Shown here: positions 44,246 to 52,352 of the stretch, one piece after another
Layout: every line of letters begins with the position of its first letter
Numbering within the stretch: the stretch's first letter is position 1
DNA from: Paenibacillus sp. J2TS4
GTDB taxonomy: Bacteria > Bacillota > Bacilli > Paenibacillales > NBRC-103111
Length of the DNA stretch: 64,000 nucleotides
Reading direction: 5' to 3'
Assembly: GCF_018403245.1 (NCBI RefSeq)
Contig: NZ_BOSH01000001.1
Coordinates: 899,777 to 963,776, forward strand
The notes under the pieces: generated by a model
Told to the model about the DNA's origin: nothing
What the model saw: the letters and a program-made list of their open reading frames with translations, nothing else
Databases searched by the model: none
Translations under genes and position numbers: made by a program

Positions 44246-44367
44246 CCGATAGCCGTGGAACCCTCTTCTTCGTTTCTCCATACATTGAAACAGGGCCTAT
44301 AGACTTTTGCCTCATCCGGAACCTGATTTCTTATGGACTAAACGATTAACGGTATAAGGAGGAAGCC

Positions 44368-44856
44368 ATGAATTGGTTGGAAGAAGTTAAACGAGTGACT
44401 GAAGGAATGACGACGATCAATGAAGTGGAGCTTGGAAAAGCGCTTCGCAGGCTGAATTGTACAGCGAAACAGGTAAGCTCTTATGTGACCGAGCCGAGGG
44501 AGCTTCCTTATGGCCGCCGGGTTATTCATCGGACCGAGGAGGTGGAAGCGATCGTCGTTCATTTGCCGGCCGGCCGCTCCACCTTTATTCACGATCATGG
44601 CGAGTCGGTGGGGTGCGGCTATGTCGTTCAGGGAACGATGATCAACACCATTTACACCCCTAATGAACGGGGAAGAGCCGAATATGTTTCGGAGGCCATT
44701 GTCAGGGAGGGAGACTGCTTTTATGCTGAGCCTGGACAGGTTCACGCCATGCGCAACCCGGCGAAGGAGCCGCTCATTACCTTTCATCTCTATGCTCCTC
44801 CGCTGGAGAAGGCTAATCGTTATGAAACCGAGTGGGTTTTGGACTATGTTATTTGA
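44368..44856 (+). CDS. Cysteine dioxygenase-family protein
   Basis: A 162-residue cupin. The iron-binding block GRSTFIHDHGESVG supplies His75 and His77, and GQVHAM supplies His126, the three-His ligand set of thiol dioxygenases. Family members oxidise cysteine to cysteine sulfinate or act on 3-mercaptopropionate; which of the two cannot be decided by eye. A GGAGG ribosome site precedes the ATG. The stop overlaps the end of the convergent CapA-like gene by 8 bases. Confidence 0.85.
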   Translation: MNWLEEVKRVTEGMTTINEVELGKALRRLNCTAKQVSSYVTEPRELPYGRRVIHRTEEVEAIVVHLPAGRSTFIHDHGESVGCGYVVQGTMINTIYTPNERGRAEYVSEAIVREGDCFYAEPGQVHAMRNPAKEPLITFHLYAPPLEKANRYETEWVLDYVI

Positions 44857-45892
44857 TGTTAACTAGATCGGAGGAGCTAACATTAAGGACGGATAAGGTC
44901 TGCTCCTTCATCCTCATCATCTTGTCCCGCTCCTCTGCCTCGGTTACCACCCCGGGCTGCTCAATCGCAGCTTCGATCGGCACGACTTGGTAAGTTCCGC
45001 TTTCTGTCTTGTCCGGAGAGCGGATCCAGGTCGGCACGGCGCTTACGTTGGAGAAGCGTATCTTGCCATTCGTTTCTTTAACGATTTCGAATTGCATAAT
45101 GACCCCCGCCAGAGTGGCGGGATTTTTTTTCAATCGGGTGCTCACAAGGCTCCCCATGGAATAGACCGCCCCTTGCTCCGGGGACGGCAGCCATACCGGC
45201 TGGACGACATGAGGATGAGAACCGAGTACAAGGCGCGCTCCATGCTTGAACAGGATTCGGACCAGTCTCTGCTGCTCCTTGGTCGGTGTATGGCTGTATT
45301 CAGGCCCTGTATGAATACAGACGATCGGCAGATCGGTGAGGCGAACGAGCTTTTTAAGATCGCGCAAAAGATTGGCCAGACGAAGACGATTGACCATCCA
45401 CGGATGAGGAACGGATAAGCCATTTGTGCCTCTTGTATAGGAGAGGATTCCAATGCGGATTCCGTTTCGATCTAGAAGGAGCGGCTTGCCCGCCTCGGCT
45501 TTGGAGGCATAGGTTCCGGTATGTTCAATCCGATGCTTGTTCAACACTCGCAGAGTCCGGGCCAGGCCGGCCGCTCCCCGATCCATACAATGATTGTTGG
45601 CGGTCGTCAACACGTCGATTCCGGCGTTAGCCAGAGCGGCTGCCAATTCGTCGGGACAATTGAACTCGGGATACCTCGTCCGCGGATTTCTCCTCAAATA
45701 GTTCACTTCTCTTCCCGCCAACGTCACCTCCAGGTTGCCAATCGTCAAATCGGCCTGCCGCAGAATGGGCGCCACGGGCTCCAGGATCGGATCGAAGGAA
45801 TAGCGGTCCTGTCCGGGAAGCTTGGCGGACTCGATGATCGGTCCCCGAACAAGCAGGTCGCCAAAAGCCGCTATCTGAATTTGCTTCGTCAT
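44849..45892 (-). CDS. CapA-family protein (poly-gamma-glutamate capsule type phosphoesterase fold)
   Basis: A 347-residue protein with the CapA metallophosphoesterase-like fold. GDLLVRG near the N-terminus, IGNLEVTLAG, TTANNHCMDRG, TGTYAS, CIHTGPEYSHTPTKEQQRLV and LGSHPHVVQP are the successive family motifs, with intact metal-binding Asp, Asn and His positions. No signal peptide or transmembrane helix is apparent and no capB or capC is nearby, so a capsule role is doubtful; it may be a cytoplasmic hydrolase of this family. GGGAGGAGA precedes the ATG. Confidence 0.88.
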   Translation of the reverse strand: MTKQIQIAAFGDLLVRGPIIESAKLPGQDRYSFDPILEPVAPILRQADLTIGNLEVTLAGREVNYLRRNPRTRYPEFNCPDELAAALANAGIDVLTTANNHCMDRGAAGLARTLRVLNKHRIEHTGTYASKAEAGKPLLLDRNGIRIGILSYTRGTNGLSVPHPWMVNRLRLANLLRDLKKLVRLTDLPIVCIHTGPEYSHTPTKEQQRLVRILFKHGARLVLGSHPHVVQPVWLPSPEQGAVYSMGSLVSTRLKKNPATLAGVIMQFEIVKETNGKIRFSNVSAVPTWIRSPDKTESGTYQVVPIEAAIEQPGVVTEAEERDKMMRMKEQTLSVLNVSSSDLVNIK

Positions 45893-46022
45893 TTTGCGTC
45901 TCCTCCCTTTTGTAAATAGTGTATAAACCGCGGGTAAACTCCAGCCCTTTCTGTGTACATCCTATTCAGGGATCGTCGAAACGTTAGTGAAGTCTAAGGA
46001 GTAAAATGAAGGCTCAGAAGTG

Positions 46023-46135
46023 AAAACCTGACTGTACGGGAGATATTGAAACAAAGCTTCCCCAAATCCACCTTAAGGAAGAACTAATGTATGCATTGTG
46101 CGAGGAAGCTTAGTGTATAGCAAGGTCAGGTTTTT
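46023..46135. repeat. Nested inverted-repeat element between divergent genes
   Basis: Outer arms AAAACCTGAC (46023-46032) and GTCAGGTTTT (46125-46134) enclose inner arms AAGCTTCC (46054-46061) and GGAAGCTT (46104-46111), all perfect, followed by TTTTTC on the plus strand. A simple terminator is unexpected here, because the flanking genes start divergently at 45892 and 46255. It may be a small structured RNA, a leader element or a decayed insertion. Nothing else is seen in 45893-46254. Confidence 0.55.
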
Positions 46136-46254
46136 CTATTAAAAAGAGTGTCCGAATTGTCAAGGTCTGCTATATTAGAAATGAGCTTACCGGTTACATA
46201 CCTTGTACTATTATTTTAAAATAATGGATGCACACAAAGGACGGTGGGAAGGGT

Positions 46255-47037
46255 ATGAATATCTATATATTGACGGATATGGAAGGGATCAGCCTTGTGA
46301 CCGAATGGGATCAGGTAAAGCAGGGGAGCCCTAGATATGAACAGTACCGGACGATCTTGACCGAAGAGGTTAACGCAGCCGTGGAAGGGGCGATGGCCGC
46401 GGGAGCGACACGGATTGTCATCAATGACGGGCATGGAAGCCCGGACTACAATCTATTGTGGGAGCGCATGCATCCGTCTGTTGAGATCGAGAGGCCGGAT
46501 TCGGCGGCGAATGTCCTGCCTTCGCTGGATGAATCCTTTCACTCGATGCTTCTCATAGGTTATCACGCGATGGAAGGTACACCCTATGCGGTTATGCCGC
46601 ATACTCAAAGCCACTTGCGGGTGTCTTACTATGAAATTAATGATCGCCGAATCGGTGAGATCGGACAGATGGCGCTTATTGCGGGAGCCAGCGGTGTGCC
46701 CGTCGCTTATATTAGCGGAGATCGGGCGGCTGTCGACGAAGCCCGGCAATTTTGCGGTGAAAACCTGCCGGGGACGGTGGTCAAATGGGGGCACTCCCAT
46801 GGCAGGGCGAGGAGTCTGCACCCTGGAGAAGCGACACGGAGAATCCGGCAGGAGGTGGAGGAAGCACTGAAGCAGCCGCGCAGGGAACCTTTGCTTATGG
46901 AGTCCCCCTATACGGTCACTATTGGCTTGAAAGCGGAGGAATATGCCGAGCAGCAGGCTTCTTTGCCCGGGATAAAGCGGGTCGATGCGTTTACCGTATC
47001 CCGGACGGTCACTTCGGCCAAGCGTATTTTAGGATGA
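46255..47037 (+). CDS. M55-family D-aminopeptidase (DppA-like)
   Basis: A 260-residue enzyme. With ATG 46255 as start the zinc ligands fall on the positions known for B. subtilis DppA: Asp8 and Glu10 in TDMEG, His60 in DGHG and His104 in GYHAM, with a Glu near 135 (GEI) as the fifth. This agreement is the reason for preferring 46255 over the in-frame ATG at 46228. Members remove D-amino acids from short D-peptides, probably recycled from peptidoglycan. The protein is cytoplasmic and the gene stands alone. Confidence 0.9.
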   Translation: MNIYILTDMEGISLVTEWDQVKQGSPRYEQYRTILTEEVNAAVEGAMAAGATRIVINDGHGSPDYNLLWERMHPSVEIERPDSAANVLPSLDESFHSMLLIGYHAMEGTPYAVMPHTQSHLRVSYYEINDRRIGEIGQMALIAGASGVPVAYISGDRAAVDEARQFCGENLPGTVVKWGHSHGRARSLHPGEATRRIRQEVEEALKQPRREPLLMESPYTVTIGLKAEEYAEQQASLPGIKRVDAFTVSRTVTSAKRILG

Positions 47038-47254
47038 GCTTTATCGATCGATTCCGGGTCGTGGTATCTGCGGCTCAGACAATCCAGCTCATCTATAGTT
47101 TTGCCATTTCTTAAGCAGAGAAAGAATATCAAGCAGCCTAATCCATGTGGAGGGAGGAAGTAAGGAACTGGACTAATCGTAATAAGGAGATCAATATTGC
47201 CGGGAATAAAGCTTAACAGTATTTATTGTCGCATTCTTAGGTGGAATTCCTTCG

Positions 47255-48241
47255 ATGATTCCAGTCACGAAAATCCTTACGCAGATCATGAAAATAGTTG
47301 TATTGGACGGATATACATTAAATCCCGGTGATATGAGCTGGGAACCATTGGAGCGTCTGGGGCAGGTGACGATCTATGATCGAACCGCTCCGGAGCAAAT
47401 TGTGGACCGGGCTCAGGAGGCCGACTTGGTATTGACGAACAAAACTCCGCTTCGCTCCGCCACATTGGCTGTCCTCCCGAAGCTGAAATATATCGGAGTG
47501 CTGGCCACCGGTTATGACGTCATTGATGTAGAAGCAGCATCGGAGCGGGGGGTTGTCGTAACGAACGTGCCGGATTACAGCAGCCGTTCCGTAGCTCAGC
47601 TTACCTTGGCTTTGCTGCTGGAGCTTTGTCATCATGCGGGCCGGCACAGCGATACGGTCAAGTCAGGCAAATGGGCGGCGAGCCAAGATTTCTGCTATTG
47701 GGAAACTCCATTAATCGAGCTGGCAGGCAAGACGATGGGCATTGTCGGGCTTGGACGGATTGGAGAGCAAACCGCAGAGTTGGCGCGCGCATTCGGCATG
47801 GACGTCATAGCGACCAAGCGCAGTTTGCCTCCGGGCTCGATTCATAATGGAGTTCGGATTGTTGATCAGGAGGAGCTTCTTCGCTTGTCGGATGTGGTCA
47901 GCCTGCATTGTCCGCTGACTCCTGAGACAGAGGGGCTGATCCGACAGCAGACGCTTGCCCGGATGAAGAAGGGAGCTTTCCTGATCAATACATCCCGGGG
48001 CAAGCTTGTGCGCGAGCAGGATTTGGCCGATGCTTTGAAGGAAGGCCGAATAGCCGGAGCGGCGGTCGACGTTCTGTCGCAGGAACCCCCGGATGCGAAT
48101 CACCCGCTGGTTAACGCGGAGAACTGCATCCTGACGCCGCATATCGCTTGGGCGACTCGGGAGGCCAGACTGCGGCTGTTGTCTCAAGCTGCAGCCAACG
48201 TCTCCGCATTTCTTGCGGGGAAACCGATTAACACCGTATAG
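47255..48241 (+). CDS. D-isomer specific 2-hydroxyacid dehydrogenase (glycerate dehydrogenase-like)
   Basis: A 328-residue NAD-dependent dehydrogenase. NVPDYSSRSVAQ, the Rossmann motif GIVGLGRIGEQTAELA, NTSRGKLV (catalytic Arg), a Glu in VDVLSQEPP and the catalytic His in LTPHIAW are all present. It reduces 2-keto acids or oxidises D-2-hydroxyacids; hydroxypyruvate/glycerate is the usual guess for this subgroup. ATG 47255 has AGGTGG 10 bases upstream; the more family-like start MKIVVLDG at 47288 has no ribosome site but cannot be excluded. It is followed after 37 bases by the sirtuin gene and probably shares its mRNA. Confidence 0.9.
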   Translation: MIPVTKILTQIMKIVVLDGYTLNPGDMSWEPLERLGQVTIYDRTAPEQIVDRAQEADLVLTNKTPLRSATLAVLPKLKYIGVLATGYDVIDVEAASERGVVVTNVPDYSSRSVAQLTLALLLELCHHAGRHSDTVKSGKWAASQDFCYWETPLIELAGKTMGIVGLGRIGEQTAELARAFGMDVIATKRSLPPGSIHNGVRIVDQEELLRLSDVVSLHCPLTPETEGLIRQQTLARMKKGAFLINTSRGKLVREQDLADALKEGRIAGAAVDVLSQEPPDANHPLVNAENCILTPHIAWATREARLRLLSQAAANVSAFLAGKPINTV

Positions 48242-48278
48242 CAGCCGTCGTAAAGATTAAGGAGGCGGGGGAAGGAAG

Positions 48279-49007
48279 ATGAATCACTTGGACGAAGTGC
48301 GCCAGCTTCTTGAACAGAGCGGCCGGATGGTCTTTTTTGGCGGGGCCGGCACCTCCACGGAGAGCGGCATTCCCGATTTCCGCTCGGAAACCGGGTTGTA
48401 CCGGATATCCGGAGGGGAGGAGGTGTCTCCCGAAACGATTCTTAGCCGCAGTTTTTTTATTCGCCAGACCGAAGATTTTTACCGTTTCTATAAGGATAAA
48501 ATGATTTATGCCGATGCTAAGCCTAATGCGGCTCATTTGGCATTGGCCAGGCTGGAACAGGAAGGGCGTCTCACCTCAGTCATCACCCAAAATATTGATG
48601 GTCTGCATCAGGCGGCAGGCAGCCGCAGCGTGTGGGAGCTTCATGGATCGATTCACCGGAATCATTGCATGAACTGCCATGAAAGCTACGATTTGGACTA
48701 TGTTCTGAAGAATGAAGAGATTATCCCGAAATGCGCCGTGTGCCGGGGGAAGCTTAAGCCGGATGTTGTCCTCTATGAAGAAGCGTTAGATGAGAGAGTG
48801 CTGATGGGAGCGATGGACGCCATAGCCGGAGCCGATCTATTGATCGTCGGCGGAACATCGCTGTCCGTCTATCCTGCCGCCGGACTGATCCGCTATTTTG
48901 CCGGAGACCGGCTCGTTATCATCAATCGAACGCCTACACCCTTTGACGACTCAGCCGATTATGTAATTCATGATTCCATTGGCCGTGTTTTTGCCGAGCT
49001 GAAATAA
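48279..49007 (+). CDS. Sir2-family NAD-dependent protein deacylase
   Basis: A 242-residue sirtuin. The NAD-binding GAGTSTESGIPDFRS (22-36), QNIDGLH (104-110) and catalytic His122 in ELHGS are intact. A zinc site is formed by CMNC (130-133) and CAVC (152-155). These enzymes remove acetyl groups from protein lysines at the cost of NAD. A ribosome site (GGGGGAAGGA) precedes the ATG. It follows the dehydrogenase in a likely two-gene operon; both use NAD, though no direct link is implied. Confidence 0.92.
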   Translation: MNHLDEVRQLLEQSGRMVFFGGAGTSTESGIPDFRSETGLYRISGGEEVSPETILSRSFFIRQTEDFYRFYKDKMIYADAKPNAAHLALARLEQEGRLTSVITQNIDGLHQAAGSRSVWELHGSIHRNHCMNCHESYDLDYVLKNEEIIPKCAVCRGKLKPDVVLYEEALDERVLMGAMDAIAGADLLIVGGTSLSVYPAAGLIRYFAGDRLVIINRTPTPFDDSADYVIHDSIGRVFAELK

Positions 49008-49018
49008 TAACCTTTATT

Positions 49019-49150
49019 GGGTGCGATTTTCCTCTCTATGCCGCATTCTAGATGTGAGGGAGGGGGGAGATGGACAAGATGGGTATCACTGTAGCTATGG
49101 GGAATTTTACGGAGAGAGACCGGGCAATGCTTGAGGAAAGTACCCGTTAA
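49019..49150 (+). pseudogene. Internal-deletion remnant of an SLH/GH18-like gene
   Basis: The upstream region and ribosome site (GGTGCGATTTTCC, GGGGGGAGATGGACAAGATG) match those before the intact gene at 61506 (GGTGCAACTTTCC, GGAGGAGATAGACAAGATG). Directly after the ATG at 49079 comes MGNFTERDRAMLEESTR and a stop, matching the last residues of the intact protein, MGNFTESDWELFDGIAR. The whole middle, about 1.5 kb, is absent. The 23-codon product can have no enzymatic function. This is a paralogue reduced to its two ends. Confidence 0.65.
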
Positions 49151-49270
49151 AGTTGGTCAACGGGGCCTGTCTTGGCTCCAAAGAAGCAATCCATTCGGGA
49201 CCGTATTATCGGACAAGCATATCTGTACCTCTTAAAACTACCCCCTTTAGAAATATAGTCATCAAAACTG

Positions 49271-49393
49271 TGACCAGTAAAACTAAACTACCTTCGTGGA
49301 TAGTAAAGATATGACCAGTATGACTACACTATCTCCATGGATGGTAAAAATATGACCAGTATGACTACACTACCATAGTGGATGGTAATGATC
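49271..49393. repeat. Tandem repeat, three 41-bp units
   Basis: Units starting TGACCAGTA occur at 49271, 49312 and 49353, exactly 41 bases apart, with TGACTACACTA and GGATGGTAA shared by the last two. Each unit contains a short dyad around ACCATAGTGGATGGT. No reading frame is preserved. Confidence 0.75.
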
Positions 49394-49403
49394 TGTAAAA
49401 AAT

Positions 49404-49587
49404 GACCTGCAAATCTACATGTCTTTTGGACGTTTTGAGTAGAAATCAGCTAAAGACCAACAAATATGCAGGTCGATGTATACATTTGGCCTATTTTTCG
49501 GTTTTTATTGGAAAAGACGTGTATGTTTGCACGTCCTCTTCGATATTGTGGGGATTCTGGGGCAATAGACGTGCACTTCCGCATGTC
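49404..49587. repeat. Array of about 20-nt hairpin repeats, locus 2
   Basis: The same family as 29902-30082: GACCTGCAAATCTACATGTC (49404-49423), GACGTGTATGTTTGCACGTC (49516-49535) and GACGTGCACTTCCGCATGTC (49568-49587), with a decayed member near 49466. The last two are 52 bases apart, close to the 51 seen at the other locus. A 125-codon frame across this region is not a credible gene. Confidence 0.65.
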
Positions 49588-49889
49588 TTTTGGTCACTGG
49601 TCGTTCCTGTTCACCTATTGACCATCCGTCTTGGTTACCCCCACACACCTATTGGTCGGACTCCCCACCCCACACGTCAACAGGCTGTGCGGTTTGGCTG
49701 CCCCTGCATGTCCGTTTTCGCTTTTCAGCGACTGTATAGTTTGCAGAACAGAATCTGTGCAGACTGTGCAGACTGCTAGACTGCCAACCGCCGATGGTGT
49801 TTTAGAATAACGGTCCGCAATAAGGCACAAATGCGCCTGGAAAAATATTCAAAATGATCAGCATACGACGTTTGGATCGTGACGAAACT

Positions 49890-50062
49890 CCATAACGTTA
49901 ATTCGCTATTTTCGCCCTGTTTCAAAATTTAACGAAACTGTGTATTGCTATCTGCGTTTTTCTTCCTCTTTTTATCGATTTTTCTGCCAATAGCGTTACC
50001 CCGTTTCGTTAAAATCTCGATGGGCCTGTTTTTGCGCAAATAAGGTTGCCCAGTTTCGTTAG
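49890..50062. repeat. GTTTCGTTA-type dispersed inverted repeats
   Basis: ACGAAACT (near 49892) and AACGAAACTG (near 49931) are mirrored by CGTTTCGTTA (near 50002) and CAGTTTCGTTA (near 50052), so two copies face two copies across about 120 bases. AACGAAACTG and CAGTTTCGTT could pair as a large stem. The stretch 49588-49889 shows no gene. Confidence 0.5.
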
Positions 50063-50231
50063 AATGCTTGAGGCTATCGTTCGGGACCATCCCCGACTCA
50101 GCGCGAGATACTATTGTACCCCTAGCTGAAAGACTATCCATGGGTGTGTTCTTATATGGTGCTCCGATGTTCTCCATGTTTGGCGATTCCATGTGGCTTA
50201 CTCATGTACGGTCCCGCGAGTATTTCTCTAA

Positions 50232-50499
50232 TGTTCCCCCGCCTAAGTGATTGCCCTATCCTCTCCAGTGCGCTCCCGCCTAAGTGATTGCCCTATCCTC
50301 TCCAGTGTGCTCCCACATACGTGATTGTCTCATCCTCTCCAGTGTTCCCCCGCCTAAGTGATTGTCCTATCCTCTCCAGTGTTCCCCCGCCTAAGTGATT
50401 GTCCTATCCTCTCCAGTGTTCCCCCGCCTAAGTGATTGCCCTATCCTCTCCAGTGTGCTCCCGCCTAAGTGATTGTCTCATCCGCTCTCGCTCCCAGTG
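50232..50499. repeat. Seven-copy 37-bp tandem repeat
   Basis: The core CCTAAGTGATTG (third copy CATACGTGATTG) begins at 50242, 50279, 50316, 50353, 50390, 50427 and 50464, exactly 37 bases apart. Units contain CCTATCCTCTCCAGTG and differ by only a few bases. 37 is not a multiple of 3, so it is not a coding repeat. It behaves like a minisatellite that could vary in copy number between strains. Confidence 0.9.
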
Positions 50500-50534
50500 T
50501 ATTCCTCCCATGTGCTGCTCCCAGCACGAGCGCT

Positions 50535-50595
50535 ATCTGCAGTTGCACTATCGTATGACGATCTGCAGTTGCACTATCGTATGACGATCTGCAGT
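50535..50595. repeat. Tandem repeat, 26-bp unit, 2.3 copies
   Basis: ATCTGCAGTTGCACTATCGT followed by ATGACG repeats at 50535-50560 and 50561-50586, then ATCTGCAGT begins a third copy. It lies just after the 37-bp minisatellite. Confidence 0.85.
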
Positions 50596-50708
50596 GACTG
50601 GGCGGTCTGTCTCCGCATTTATTCCCGAATATCGTGTCACTTTCCCCTTTTTCGCAAAGTGCCCATTTCCATTTTTAACCGAAAAGAGACAGAGCCTAAA
50701 TTTTTATA

Positions 50709-50722
50709 CGAAAGCGCTTCAA
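50709..50722. promoter_or_regulatory. cre-like CcpA site before the catabolic operon
   Basis: CGAAAGCGCTTCAA resembles the cre form TGAAAGCGCTTTCA with three differences, all outside the central AAAGCGCTT. It lies immediately upstream of the -35 box at 50730. Confidence 0.5.
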
Positions 50723-50729
50723 AAAGTAG

Positions 50730-50783
50730 TTGACGGATTTATAAGGGGGGTGATATTATTTTATATAGACGTATATACAAGTT
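50730..50783 (+). promoter_or_regulatory. Promoter and GntR-type operator of the catabolic operon
   Basis: TTGACG (50730-50735), 18 bases, TATTAT (50754-50759) form a good sigma-A promoter. Overlapping the start of transcription, TATATAGACGTATATACAAG (50763-50782) carries TATAGAC and TATATACAA elements like the TATAGACAA found at the promoter of the GntR/UTRA regulator gene (59560-59568). This points to repression by that regulator 9 kb downstream. Confidence 0.6.
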
Positions 50784-50901
50784 GGAAAGTAGGTGATGAA
50801 GGAGAAGATGTTAAGAAGATGCCTGACTTATGTTTTCAGCAACAGTCGGAAGGATGATCATCAAGTTTCGTCTATTACAACCAAGGTGAGGGGAGATAAG
50901 C

Positions 50902-52341
50902 TTGAAATTAGTCGGGTACGCATTGGAGATGTTTCGTTCAGAGTTGGAGGATGCCGTCGGATTTGAAAACGTTCTCTCAGTGGAGGACAAAAGAAAAGAG
51001 CTGTCGGTGGATCAGTATTGGTTGACCCATATGTGGAAGGAGAAAGGACAGGAGATTCCATTGCCGTACTTTATCGTCCGGCCTTATACAACGGAAGAAA
51101 CGTCCAAAGTGATGAAAATTTGTAACAGCTATAAGGTTCCGGTCGTTCCTCGCGGAGGAGGTTCGGGAACCCAAGGTGGAGCGGCCACGATGTACGGGGG
51201 TATTTTGCTCGACTTGACGAGAATGGATCAAATTATAGGCATCGATGAGGAGTCACTCATTCTGACCGCTCAGCCCGGCATTAACGGAAGAGTGCTGGAA
51301 GATTATTTGAATACGAAAGGTTACATGCTGGCTCACTATCCGTCTTCTGTCGATATCGCCACTCTGGGCGGTTATTTGGCGGCTCGCGGTTCAGGAGTTA
51401 TGTCAACGAAATATGGCAAAGCCGAGGATATGGTTCTTTCCATCGAGGTCGTGCTGCCAGACGGTAAAGTAATTAACACTCTCCCGCTTCCCAATCACGC
51501 TTGCGGCCCGGGAATGCTGCAGCTATTCGTCGGTTCGGAGGGGACTCTCGGAGTCATTACGAAGGTCAGCATCCGGCTGGATCCGATCCCGGAAGCCAGG
51601 TTGTTCCGAATGATCAAATTTTCAACCGTCAGAGAAGGACTCGAGGCGGGAAGACAAATTATGGTGAATCGGTTGAATCCAGCCGTCATGAGGTTGTATG
51701 ATCCCGGCTCCACGAAGCGGTCTTTGCGAGACACGGGACAGGAGGTGGAGGGCGTCAACATGGTTCTTATGGTGGACGGCTTCCGTGAAATGGCTGAAAT
51801 CCACATGAAGAAAGTGGTAGATATTTGTCTTGCCAACGGTGGCAAGGATCTTGGAGAAGGGCCGGGGGTCTACTGGTGGGAGCACCGCTATGATTTCTAT
51901 AAACCGCCGCTTCAACCGGCTTACCCGCTGCTATACGGGACGGTTGAGACGATTACAACTTATGCTAATATCCAAAAGCTGTATGAAGCCAAGAAACAGA
52001 CGATCGAGCAAAAATACAAGGAGTGGGACGCCAAGTATATGGCTCACTTCTCGCACTGGTATCCCTGGGGAACGATGATTTACGACCGCTTCTACATTGA
52101 CAACCCGCCGGAGGATCCGCAGGAGGCCTTCCGCCTGCATAACGAAATTTGGGCGGAATGCTCTCGAATCAATATGGAAAATGGTGCTTTGTTGAATGAG
52201 CACCATGGAATCGGCTTCAAGCTGGGATGGCTGATGAGAGAGCAATACGGAGACGCCTATGACGTGCTGTTGGATATTAAGAAAATGATCGATCCTAAAG
52301 GCATCATGAATCCGGGCAAGCTCGGTTTTGGAATCTGGTAG
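50902..52341 (+). CDS. FAD-linked oxidase (GlcD / alkyl-DHAP synthase-like)
   Basis: A 479-residue flavoprotein. The PCMH-type FAD domain covers about residues 50-230 with PVVPRGGGSGTQGG, LDLTRMDQII, AQPGINGRVLEDYL, SSVDIATLGGYLAARGSG and FVGSEGTLGVIT; the C-terminal oxidase domain ends NEHHGIGFKLGWL and MNPGKLGFGIW. It should oxidise a 2-hydroxyacid or related alcohol; the exact substrate is unknown. The start is TTG at 50902 with GAGGGGAGA upstream. It is the first gene of an operon with a Zn-dehydrogenase (11 bases on) and an FGGY kinase. Confidence 0.88.
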   Translation: MKLVGYALEMFRSELEDAVGFENVLSVEDKRKELSVDQYWLTHMWKEKGQEIPLPYFIVRPYTTEETSKVMKICNSYKVPVVPRGGGSGTQGGAATMYGGILLDLTRMDQIIGIDEESLILTAQPGINGRVLEDYLNTKGYMLAHYPSSVDIATLGGYLAARGSGVMSTKYGKAEDMVLSIEVVLPDGKVINTLPLPNHACGPGMLQLFVGSEGTLGVITKVSIRLDPIPEARLFRMIKFSTVREGLEAGRQIMVNRLNPAVMRLYDPGSTKRSLRDTGQEVEGVNMVLMVDGFREMAEIHMKKVVDICLANGGKDLGEGPGVYWWEHRYDFYKPPLQPAYPLLYGTVETITTYANIQKLYEAKKQTIEQKYKEWDAKYMAHFSHWYPWGTMIYDRFYIDNPPEDPQEAFRLHNEIWAECSRINMENGALLNEHHGIGFKLGWLMREQYGDAYDVLLDIKKMIDPKGIMNPGKLGFGIW

Positions 52342-52352
52342 GAGGTGTACTT

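Noticed and set aside
44849..45892. Capsule (poly-gamma-glutamate) biosynthesis locus
   Set aside because: Only the CapA-like protein is present, without signal peptide and without capB or capC neighbours.
49402..49779. 125-codon plus-strand reading frame
   Set aside because: It runs across the hairpin-repeat array, has no ribosome site and an unnatural composition rich in Cys, Pro and Thr.
50473..50857. Overlapping short frames of 86 and 87 codons
   Set aside because: They cross tandem repeats and the predicted promoter, have no ribosome site and resemble no protein.
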